Shown one piece after another: positions 9,495 to 16,062 of a stretch of DNA of 64,000 nt; the first letter of the stretch is position 1; each line of letters begins with the position of its first letter. The notes under the pieces were generated by a model. That model was not told the DNA's origin and ran no database searches. It worked only from the letters and a program-made list of their open reading frames with translations. Position numbers and translations under genes: made by a program. The stretch is from Mucilaginibacter sp. (GTDB lineage: Bacteria > Bacteroidota > Bacteroidia > Sphingobacteriales > Sphingobacteriaceae), in assembly GCF_028288185.1 (NCBI RefSeq), contig NZ_JAQBOF010000025.1, positions 1 through 64,000 of the forward strand, written 5' to 3'.

Positions 9495-11048
9495 TTTTAC
9501 CTTCTTAACACTAAAGTGTGGTTTGCCACTAGGGTGTATTTCAGGAGCGCCAACCAAATCCATTGCGCAACGGAAACCAACTTCAGCACTGGCATCATCT
9601 TCGTTCATAAAACGACGGGTGGCCGGATTTAACCAATAGGCCATATCATTCCATGAACCGCCTTTGTACACTTTTGAATGATTACTCACCAATGTAGTTG
9701 TACCATATAAGCTGGTATTAACTGTATCTACAAATCCCCTTGCATCAGCATTGTATGGCTTGCCTGCTAGCGGATCTTTCGAAGCAGTAGCTACGCTTGC
9801 TTTTTGCGAAGCAATCAGTTCGGCATAAGTCATCTTTTTAGCTGCTTTTGCAGGATCTTTTATAGGGCGACCGTATTTGTCTTTAGCATATTTACCTGTT
9901 GCCGGGTCGGCCAAACGTTTGTCAGTAAACTCATTACCACGGAACGGGTTAAAATCATCCACATCCTCAAACGTCATTTGGCGATAAGTATCTTGTACCC
10001 ACTCATTAACGTTACCGGCCATATTATATAAACCAAAATCGTTTGGAACGTATGATCTGATAGGTGCTGTAATAAAAGCTTTATCATTTAAATAACCACC
10101 AACACCGCCATTATCACCCTGGCCACGTTTAAAGTTAGCCATTATTAAGCCACGGGTATCTTTTTTAGCAGAACGTACGCCTAAACCATTCCAAGGATAT
10201 ATTTTACCATCGGTAATATTTTCAAACTGGGTATTGCCTGCGTAAGCTAAAGCAGCATATTCCCACTCGGCCTCTGTAGGTAAACGGTAGGCTGGCTTTA
10301 AAATACCATCTTCAACAATTACAGGCCTAACCGCTTTTTTAGCACCGGCAACCGGTTTGCCATTTAAATCAGCAGTCATTTTTTTGCCGTCAATACCCGC
10401 GCCTCTAAATTGGTTATTTAAATACATATCTGTATTAAAAGGGATTTTCTGGGCTGCTGCCGCTGCAGTGTTCTTTTTAATATAAGGGTTAAGTATTTTA
10501 CCTTGTTGTTGTAAAATAAGCTCATTGGTACGATCTGTACGCCATTGGCAATAATCCTGCGCCTGGTCCCAGGTAACACCCACTACAGGATAGTCCTGAA
10601 AAGCAGGGTGACGTAAATAGTTATTTACATACGGCTCATTGTATGATAAAGGCCTGCGCCATACTAAAGTATCGGGCAATGCATTATAATACAACTCATG
10701 ATCTGTAGGGAAAGTCGCGCTTATCCAGTGCAGGTAATCCAACCAGTCCTGATTAGAAACCTCGGTTTCATCCATATAAAAGGCAGGGATAGTTACACGT
10801 TTACGCACATTATTGTACTCGAAATTAATGTCCTGATCGGCACTGCCACCTAAAACAAAAGTTCCGCCTTCAATAGCAACTAAGCCCGGGCCCGGAGATG
10901 GGTGGGTTTGCCTAAATTTAGAATAACCATAATTTTTATCATTATAAGGTATTCCTGTTTTTTGCGATTTAGACGACTTTTTAGAACAGCTACTAAACAA
11001 CGTTGCAATCACCAGCACTATAACAGTGTTAGTAAAAAGTATTTTCAT
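9492..11048 (-). CDS. gldJ: Gliding motility lipoprotein GldJ
   Basis: 518-residue outer-membrane lipoprotein. The signal peptide ends in the lipobox LFSSC (Cys21). The rest is a formylglycine-generating-enzyme-like (SUMF1) domain: GPGLVAIEGGTFVLGG, YMDETEVSNQDWLDYLHW, NEPYVNNYLRHPAFQDYPVVGVTW, GNVNEWVQDTYR and YKGGSW. These blocks and the double insertions fit GldJ rather than GldK. In flavobacteria GldJ is needed for gliding and for stability of the GldK component of type IX secretion. Here it is divergent from porV, another part of that system. The C-terminus has a Lys-rich tail. Catalytic activity as a sulfatase activator is not expected. Confidence 0.88.
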   Translation of the reverse strand: MKILFTNTVIVLVIATLFSSCSKKSSKSQKTGIPYNDKNYGYSKFRQTHPSPGPGLVAIEGGTFVLGGSADQDINFEYNNVRKRVTIPAFYMDETEVSNQDWLDYLHWISATFPTDHELYYNALPDTLVWRRPLSYNEPYVNNYLRHPAFQDYPVVGVTWDQAQDYCQWRTDRTNELILQQQGKILNPYIKKNTAAAAAQKIPFNTDMYLNNQFRGAGIDGKKMTADLNGKPVAGAKKAVRPVIVEDGILKPAYRLPTEAEWEYAALAYAGNTQFENITDGKIYPWNGLGVRSAKKDTRGLIMANFKRGQGDNGGVGGYLNDKAFITAPIRSYVPNDFGLYNMAGNVNEWVQDTYRQMTFEDVDDFNPFRGNEFTDKRLADPATGKYAKDKYGRPIKDPAKAAKKMTYAELIASQKASVATASKDPLAGKPYNADARGFVDTVNTSLYGTTTLVSNHSKVYKGGSWNDMAYWLNPATRRFMNEDDASAEVGFRCAMDLVGAPEIHPSGKPHFSVKKVK

Positions 11049-11271
11049 ATTTTTACAATTATATATAGGGTAAATTTATAAAATATTTTAAATAAAATAC
11101 TAAACTAAATTTGGCGTTAGTTAAACAATTACGCCTGTTTTATCCTTTTAACGAAGAAAGTAGTGATAGTGTTGCATCGCCAGGCAATTTTTAAAATAAA
11201 AAACTTATGCCAGCTTATTACCCAAACACATAATTAGCCTATATTTAGCCAATTAAACAAAAAGACTAACA

Positions 11272-12444
11272 ATGAAGTTTTCTTATAGTAAGACCTCTTT
11301 TATATCTATCATACTACTATTACCTTTATTTGCAGTTGCCCAAACCGGAACAAGTACTAACGGAAGCGGTTCAAACTCCATACCTACAGCAGTGCCTTTT
11401 TTAAATATATCGCCCGACTCACGATCAGGCGCTATGGGCGATGCGGGCGTTGCTTTGTCGCCTGATGTTAATGCAAATTACTGGAACCCGTCAAAACTTG
11501 CTTTCTTAGATAGTGCTGCTAACAGCATATCCTTATCATACAGCCCGTGGCTGCGCCATTTGGTACCCGATGTTAGTTTATCTTATGTAAGTTTTGCGCA
11601 TAAGCTTGATAGCAGAAATACAATAGGTGCTTCGTTAAGATATTTCAATTTGGGTTCCATTCAATTGGTTGATGCCAACCAAAACGACCAGGGCACTTAT
11701 CGTCCCAGCGAGTTTTCGTTTGACGTGTCGTTCGCCCGTAAGTTTGGTAATAATTTTTCATTGGGTTTAACCATGCGTTATATTCATTCCAACTTATCTA
11801 ATCAATCATTTGCATCCGGCTCAAGCCAGCAAACTAAAGCAGGCAACGCGGTAGCTGCCGATGTATCCATGTATCATACCAACACTTACCAGCAGTTTGG
11901 TAAGGATGCAACTTTTAGCTACGGATTGGACATTTCAAACATAGGCTCGAAAGTTAGTTATTCTGATGTTGGGCCGGCATACTTTTTACCCACCAATTTA
12001 AAATTGGGTATAGCTAATACTTTAAATATTGATGCCTTTAACCAGGTAACCTTCGCGTTTGATATTAATAAGCTGTTGGTGCCAACCCCACCGATAAGAG
12101 ATGCAAACGGTAATATTATTTCAGGGCATGATGATGATATATCTGTTCCGGCAGGTATATTTGGATCATTTAGCGATGCGCCAGGAGGTTTTAGTGAGGA
12201 GATAAAAGAGATTTCCTTCTCGCCGGGTATTGAATATGTGTATGATCAGCAGTTTGCTATACGCGGCGGTTATTTTTATGAAAACGCGGCTAAAGGCGGC
12301 AGGCAATATATAACCTTAGGACTGGGCCTTAAATACGATATTTATAAATTCGATTTTTCATACCTGGCAGCCAGCCAGCAAAGCAGCCCATTGGCTAATA
12401 CGTTAAGGTTTTCGCTATCAGTAAACTTCGGGGCCAGAAAGTAA
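11272..12444 (+). CDS. porV: Type IX secretion outer-membrane protein PorV
   Basis: 390 residues with a signal peptide (cleavage likely after LPLFAVAQ) and an outer-membrane beta-barrel of the FadL-like PorV (LptO) type. The early motifs VPFLNISPDSRSGAMGDAGV and NANYWNPSKLAF are characteristic, and the chain ends in alternating aromatic/hydrophobic beta-strands (LRFSLSVNFGARK). PorV shuttles cargo proteins with C-terminal sorting signals from the type IX translocon to the attachment complex. gldJ is divergent upstream, and ispF follows after 1 bp. The usual partner porU is not in this window. Confidence 0.9.
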   Translation: MKFSYSKTSFISIILLLPLFAVAQTGTSTNGSGSNSIPTAVPFLNISPDSRSGAMGDAGVALSPDVNANYWNPSKLAFLDSAANSISLSYSPWLRHLVPDVSLSYVSFAHKLDSRNTIGASLRYFNLGSIQLVDANQNDQGTYRPSEFSFDVSFARKFGNNFSLGLTMRYIHSNLSNQSFASGSSQQTKAGNAVAADVSMYHTNTYQQFGKDATFSYGLDISNIGSKVSYSDVGPAYFLPTNLKLGIANTLNIDAFNQVTFAFDINKLLVPTPPIRDANGNIISGHDDDISVPAGIFGSFSDAPGGFSEEIKEISFSPGIEYVYDQQFAIRGGYFYENAAKGGRQYITLGLGLKYDIYKFDFSYLAASQQSSPLANTLRFSLSVNFGARK

Positions 12445-12445
12445 T

Positions 12446-12928
12446 ATGAGTAAGGTAAGAGTAGGCTTTGGCTTTGATGTACATCAACTAAAAGAACAAC
12501 ATCCATTTGTTTTAGGCGGAGTGAACCTGGAGCATCATGCAGGTGCCTTCGGCCACTCTGATGCCGATGTTTTACTACATGCCATTTGCGATGCCCTGCT
12601 GGGTGCAGCTAATCTGCGTGATATAGGTTTCCACTTCTCAAACACCGATGACCGTTGGAAAGGCATAAGTAGCTTAAAACTGTTACAACATGTAATGGTA
12701 TTGCTCCGCGAAAAAGGCTGGGAGATTGGGAATATTGACGCTATGGTATGCCTGGAAGCACCCAAGATCAACCCGCATATCCCCGCTATGAAAACTCATA
12801 TAGCCGGTGCCGCCGGTATCAGCGAGGATGATATCTCCATAAAAGCTACTACTAACGAGCAACTGGGTTTTATAGGCCGCGAAGAAGGCGTTGTTGCTTA
12901 CGCGGTTTGCCTTATTGAGAAAGATTAA
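12446..12928 (+). CDS. ispF: 2-C-methyl-D-erythritol 2,4-cyclodiphosphate synthase
   Basis: 160-residue trimeric enzyme of the MEP isoprenoid pathway. It cyclises CDP-methylerythritol phosphate to the 2,4-cyclodiphosphate with release of CMP. GFDVHQL supplies the Zn-binding Asp and His, followed by FGHSDADVLLHAICDALLGA and the C-terminal TTNEQLGFIGREEGV block; length is normal. dxs, the first enzyme of the same pathway, is at 60-62 kb. ispF starts 1 bp after porV and is probably co-transcribed with it. Confidence 0.96.
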   Translation: MSKVRVGFGFDVHQLKEQHPFVLGGVNLEHHAGAFGHSDADVLLHAICDALLGAANLRDIGFHFSNTDDRWKGISSLKLLQHVMVLLREKGWEIGNIDAMVCLEAPKINPHIPAMKTHIAGAAGISEDDISIKATTNEQLGFIGREEGVVAYAVCLIEKD

Positions 12929-12930
12929 TA

Positions 12931-13008
12931 GTTGAAGATTAAAGATTAGGCCTGTCCGCGGGATCTATTAATAGTTAACTAATCACCAATCTCTTACTCT
13001 AATCACTA
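12931..13008. repeat. GATTAG-type repeat, inverted pair
   Basis: GTTGAAGATTAAAGATTAGG at 12931-12950 faces an imperfect inverse at about 12980-13007 (CTAATCACCAATCTCTTACT and on). It belongs to the same family as the sequences at 37641-37855 and 59859-59899, including the shared core AGATTAGGCCTG. Confidence 0.5.
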
Positions 13009-13045
13009 TCTGCGTGTTCCACATTGAAGGTGTCCCGATGATACG

Positions 13046-13185
13046 GTTTGGTACACCTGTTTTTGCAAATGGTTGCAGGCTAAGCGATTATTTTTTTGAC
13101 TTCGATTTCATTATTCAGTTTGGTACACTTTTCATGACTTTTAAGTAAGTTTTGGTACAACTGTTTAGTGACAAAAGAATGTCAC
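13046..13185. repeat. Three TTTGGTACA direct repeats plus GTGAC/GTCAC pair
   Basis: TTTGGTACA occurs at 13047-13055, 13119-13127 and 13151-13159, each within a longer GTTTGGTACAnnTnTTT context. GTGAC-8-GTCAC follows at 13168-13185. Repeated short boxes near one edge resemble transposase-binding ends of IS21-like elements, but no transposase is present. At most this is a remnant. Confidence 0.35.
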
Positions 13186-13339
13186 CATAAGTTGTCAGAT
13201 TTAGTTGTAACCCTCTCCAAAGGAGTTCTATGGACCGCATGTTGGATGATTTTATACGCTTTCCAATTGGCGCTCTTAATACACCTATAACTACAATTTC
13301 ACGCGTTTTCACGCTACATAAACGCAATAAACCGTTTGA

Positions 13340-13386
13340 AGCACAAGTAGCCTTTGCGCTCTTGCCAGCCAGATATAATTACGCCA
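13340..13386 (+). repeat. Partial copy of the GCACAAGTAGCC repeat
   Basis: GCACAAGTAGCCTTT at 13341-13355, and GCCAGATATAATTACGCCA ending at 13386, align without gaps to the corresponding part of the 110-bp repeats at 62761-62870 and 63881-63990 (there GCCCGACATACTTACGCCA). It adjoins the palindromic element at 13404. Confidence 0.55.
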
Positions 13387-13403
13387 TCGGCCCGGCACAT
13401 TTT

Positions 13404-13527
13404 GTAGCAACGGGTTTTAATCCGTTGGATATGTAAATTTTAGAAAATGAATGTTGTAGGCATGACACTTATTTACGGTTCTTATTTTTCTTTTCTTTCA
13501 GTACAACGGATTAAAATCCGTTGCTAC
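13404..13527. repeat. Nested palindromic (MITE-like) element, copy A
   Basis: Terminal inverted repeats of 24 bp (13404-13427 and 13504-13527, 23 of 24 matching) bound a 124-bp element. Each end is itself a hairpin (CAACGG/CCGTTG). The interior holds GTTGTAGGCATGAC. A second copy in the same orientation lies at 15812-15949. No coding capacity. The region from here to 13590 otherwise shows nothing I recognise. Confidence 0.75.
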
Positions 13528-13594
13528 AATAATGATATTGGGTTACGCATCTTAGCGATCATACAGGTGAAATTATAATCCTCTTAATCCTATA

Positions 13595-13616
13595 ACTGTT
13601 CCGGTTTGTGCAATTT
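13595..13616 (+). promoter_or_regulatory. Shared 22-bp element, site 1 (AraC gene)
   Basis: ACTGTTCCGGTTTGTGCAAT plus TT. It matches 19 of 22 positions of the element at 14505-14526 and, like it, lies exactly 18 bp upstream of a -7-like box (TAATCTTG, 13635-13642). Likely an activator or repressor site used by the adjacent AraC-family protein. Confidence 0.6.
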
Positions 13617-13634
13617 AATATCCCAAAACTTAAC

Positions 13635-13642
13635 TAATCTTG
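13635..13642 (+). promoter_or_regulatory. Candidate -7 box of the AraC-family gene
   Basis: TAATCTTG matches the Bacteroidota -7 consensus TAnnTTTG at 5 of its 6 defined bases. It lies 43 bp upstream of the start codon and 18 bp after the shared 22-bp element. Confidence 0.45.
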
Positions 13643-13685
13643 CACGCAAGTTTTTATAAAAGATTAATAACCGTAACTTCACAAT

Positions 13686-14498
13686 ATGGAATTTAGAAAG
13701 TTCTCGCCGTCCGACATTTTAAAGCCCTACGTTAAGCATTATTATATTTTTAAATCTGATCTGAATATTGAGTTTGAAGATACGGTGTTCCCCAGCGGTG
13801 ATATGGAAATGATCTTTAATTTAGGCGAGGGTACATGGGAGTCGGCTGTAAATAATCAATTCTTAAAAACCCCGCCAATAGAGCTGTGGGGACAAATAAC
13901 CAAGCCCTTGTCCATAAAATCTAAAGGCAGGCACACTATGCTGGGCGTTAAATTTTTCACCCACTCGGCAGCCTACTTTTTTAATGATAGTATTAACGTG
14001 TTTAATGACCAGATTATTGACTTGTCTGCGGTTATTGGCAGTTGTATACAAACTTTGCACAACCAGCTTTTTGAGGCAAAGACTGACGAAGATAAAATAG
14101 CGCTGATAGAAAACTTCCTATGGCAAAAATTATCAGCTAACGAAAGAAGGTCTTTCCAAATTAATAAAGTGGCTCATATACTGGCAAGTATAAAAAACGT
14201 TTCGCCGGATAATAACTTTGGCCATATCGCTTCAAAACATGGCATAACTTCCAGGTATCTTCATAAACTAATTTATCAGCATACCGGCTTATCGCCCACA
14301 TCATTTAATAAAATAAACCGTTTCCAGTTCAGTTTAAACCTGGTTGCTAAAAACGAGCAGCCTTTAACCACTATTGCGTACCATTCCGGTTATTTTGATC
14401 AATCTCATTTTATCAGGGATTTTAAATTATTTACCGGTGTCACTCCATCGGCTTATGCAGAAAGCATTACGCCTGTTAACCAGCTTTTGCAGCAATAA
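13686..14498 (+). CDS. AraC-family transcriptional regulator
   Basis: 270 residues. The N-terminal part (about 1-130; YVKHYYIF, VFPSGDMEMIFNLGEG, ELWGQITKP) matches the cupin-like DUF6597 sensor domain. The C-terminal 100 residues are an AraC helix-turn-helix pair with SKHGITSRYLHKLIYQHTGL and IAYHSGYFDQSHFIRDFKLF, followed by TGVTPSAY. The gene is followed by a PEP-mutase-family gene whose promoter carries the same 22-bp element as this gene's own promoter, which suggests both are targets. The ligand is unknown. Confidence 0.9.
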   Translation: MEFRKFSPSDILKPYVKHYYIFKSDLNIEFEDTVFPSGDMEMIFNLGEGTWESAVNNQFLKTPPIELWGQITKPLSIKSKGRHTMLGVKFFTHSAAYFFNDSINVFNDQIIDLSAVIGSCIQTLHNQLFEAKTDEDKIALIENFLWQKLSANERRSFQINKVAHILASIKNVSPDNNFGHIASKHGITSRYLHKLIYQHTGLSPTSFNKINRFQFSLNLVAKNEQPLTTIAYHSGYFDQSHFIRDFKLFTGVTPSAYAESITPVNQLLQQ

Positions 14499-14504
14499 GT
14501 TAAT

Positions 14505-14526
14505 ACTGTTCCGCTCTGTACAATTT
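14505..14526 (+). promoter_or_regulatory. Shared 22-bp element, site 2 (PEP-mutase gene)
   Basis: ACTGTTCCGCTCTGTACAAT plus TT, 19 of 22 identical to 13595-13616, and again exactly 18 bp before a -7 box (TACTTTTG at 14545). It begins 7 bp after the AraC stop codon. Confidence 0.6.
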
Positions 14527-14544
14527 TAGTGCTTAGTGCCCGCC

Positions 14545-14552
14545 TACTTTTG
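14545..14552 (+). promoter_or_regulatory. Candidate -7 box of the PEP-mutase-family gene
   Basis: TACTTTTG is a full match to TAnnTTTG, 22 bp upstream of the ATG at 14575, with the shared 22-bp element 18 bp further upstream. Confidence 0.55.
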
Positions 14553-14574
14553 TTATTATAAAAAATAACAAAAT

Positions 14575-15342
14575 ATGAACTCTTATCAAACATTTTATCA
14601 GCTGCATCATAATGAAACGCCTTTTATACTAGGGAATATCTGGGATGTAAACAGCGCCAAAGTATTAGAGGCTAATAATTACCCGGCAATTGGTGTGTCA
14701 AGCCAGGCCCTATCAAACGCTATGGGGTATGATGATGGCGAAAACCTGCCCTTTGAAATACTGCTCCAACTGGCTAAAAAGGTTGTTGAGGTCGTAAATA
14801 TTCCTTTTTCGGTTGATATGGAAGGCGGCTACAGCCGCAATGTTGATCGCATTATTGACAACATTAACAAACTGCATGATGCAGGTGTAGTTGGCATAAA
14901 TTTAGAAGATACCATAGCAGGCACTACCCGACAATTACAGCCGGTAGCCGCGTTTCAAAAAACGTTGGAAGCCATAACCAACCACATTAGCCGGAATAAC
15001 TTACAGCTGTTTCTAAACATCCGTACCGATGGATTTTTGTTGGGCATGCCAACTGCGCTTACCGAAACCCTTACCCGCATAAAAAATTACGAAAACCTGG
15101 GTGTTGACGGAATATTTGTGCCCTGCATTACTGAACGTAGTGATATTGAAACGGTTGTAAAAGCCACCAAACTGCCGGTTAATGTTATGTGTATGCCGAC
15201 TTTGCCTGATTTTGACGCGTTAAAATTATTAGGGGTAAAAAGAATAAGCATTGGCCCATTTCTTTTTAATAGTGTATACACTCACGCCGGTAAATTGGCA
15301 AAGGCCATTATAGCTGATGGCAACTTCTCATCAATTATTTAA
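14575..15342 (+). CDS. Isocitrate lyase/PEP mutase superfamily protein
   Basis: 255-residue TIM-barrel protein of the isocitrate lyase/phosphoenolpyruvate mutase superfamily. Visible blocks are NIWDVNSAKVLE, GVSSQALSNAMGYDDGE, the Mg-binding VDMEGGYS and VGINLEDT, and C-terminal VKRISIGPFLF. The short length fits the stand-alone PEPM-like group (C-C or P-C bond lyases acting on small oxo acids) rather than true isocitrate lyase, and no KKCGH active-site loop of isocitrate lyase is seen. It follows the AraC regulator and precedes a SnoaL-like gene by 28 bp. Substrate cannot be named. Confidence 0.85.
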   Translation: MNSYQTFYQLHHNETPFILGNIWDVNSAKVLEANNYPAIGVSSQALSNAMGYDDGENLPFEILLQLAKKVVEVVNIPFSVDMEGGYSRNVDRIIDNINKLHDAGVVGINLEDTIAGTTRQLQPVAAFQKTLEAITNHISRNNLQLFLNIRTDGFLLGMPTALTETLTRIKNYENLGVDGIFVPCITERSDIETVVKATKLPVNVMCMPTLPDFDALKLLGVKRISIGPFLFNSVYTHAGKLAKAIIADGNFSSII

Positions 15343-15370
15343 CAACACCATTCACCAAAAAAAATAAAAA

Positions 15371-15751
15371 ATGAACTTACCAAAAAGAGCGGAAGACGCT
15401 CACAGCACACTTGCTGCCGCCTTTAATACAGGCAACGTAGCCACCGTAATGAGTATGTATGATGTTAACGGTATTATTGTGCCCGAACCCGGCAAGCCCG
15501 TATCAGGCAAAGAAAAATTTGAAGAAGCTGTAAAAGCTATTCTATCCATTAAAGGCACTATGGAAATTAAAACGGTTTATTGCCTGCAAACCGGCAGCAT
15601 TGCCATAGGCCGGTCTGAATGGAGCATTACCGATGGCGACGAAGTGAAAATAAGCGCCAAAGGCATTGAAGTAATGGTTGAGCAACCCGATGGCGGTTGG
15701 AAGATTATTATAGATCATGCATTTGGTGCAGAGAGCAATTTAACAGTATAA
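15371..15751 (+). CDS. SnoaL-like / DUF4440-type small protein
   Basis: 126 residues with the cone-shaped NTF2-like pattern: an N-terminal helix (HSTLAAAFNTGNVATVMSMY), GIIVPEPGKPVSGKEKFEEAV, and a beta-sheet ending GGWKIIIDHAFGA. Such proteins act as small-molecule isomerases or hydrolases, or have no known activity. It is 28 bp downstream of the PEP-mutase-like gene and is likely in the same AraC-controlled unit. The role in that unit is unknown. Confidence 0.75.
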   Translation: MNLPKRAEDAHSTLAAAFNTGNVATVMSMYDVNGIIVPEPGKPVSGKEKFEEAVKAILSIKGTMEIKTVYCLQTGSIAIGRSEWSITDGDEVKISAKGIEVMVEQPDGGWKIIIDHAFGAESNLTV

Positions 15752-15811
15752 CAATAACACCCAATATAACGACATTGCTAAAACAAGAGCTATCGGCTCG
15801 ATTCACTTTAT

Positions 15812-15949
15812 AGCAGCGGGTTTTAACCCGTTGAATACATAAAGTCTAAAAATGAGTGCCGTAGGCACGGCGCATATAATATGGGGTCGTACCTACGGTA
15901 CTTTTACTTTTTCTTATGGTAATACAACGGATTGAAATCCGTTGTTGCA
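15812..15949. repeat. Nested palindromic (MITE-like) element, copy B
   Basis: About 138 bp, same orientation and architecture as copy A. The outer hairpin arms are at 15812-15834 and 15925-15949, and the interior has an inverted pair (GTGCCGTAGGCACGGC against CGTACCTACGGTAC). It lies in the 311-bp gap before the GH18/deacetylase/GT2 gene. With copy A it brackets the AraC, PEP-mutase and SnoaL-like genes. The rest of the gap shows no gene. Confidence 0.75.
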
Positions 15950-16062
15950 ACATTGGTCAAGGCTACGCCTCTGTTGCAAATCTTTTATCGCTGTTAGTTG
16001 GGATTATAAATCCGGACTAAAGTTTTTAAGCCTACTGCAAACCAACACTGCAAACTAGTTAA

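Noticed and set aside
13115..13327. 70-residue ORF on the minus strand
   Set aside because: Runs through the TTTGGTACA repeat area, composition not protein-like, no recognisable motif.
13230..13436. 68-residue ORF on the plus strand
   Set aside because: Its second half is encoded by two intergenic repeats (13340-13386 and the start of 13404-13527); no family features.
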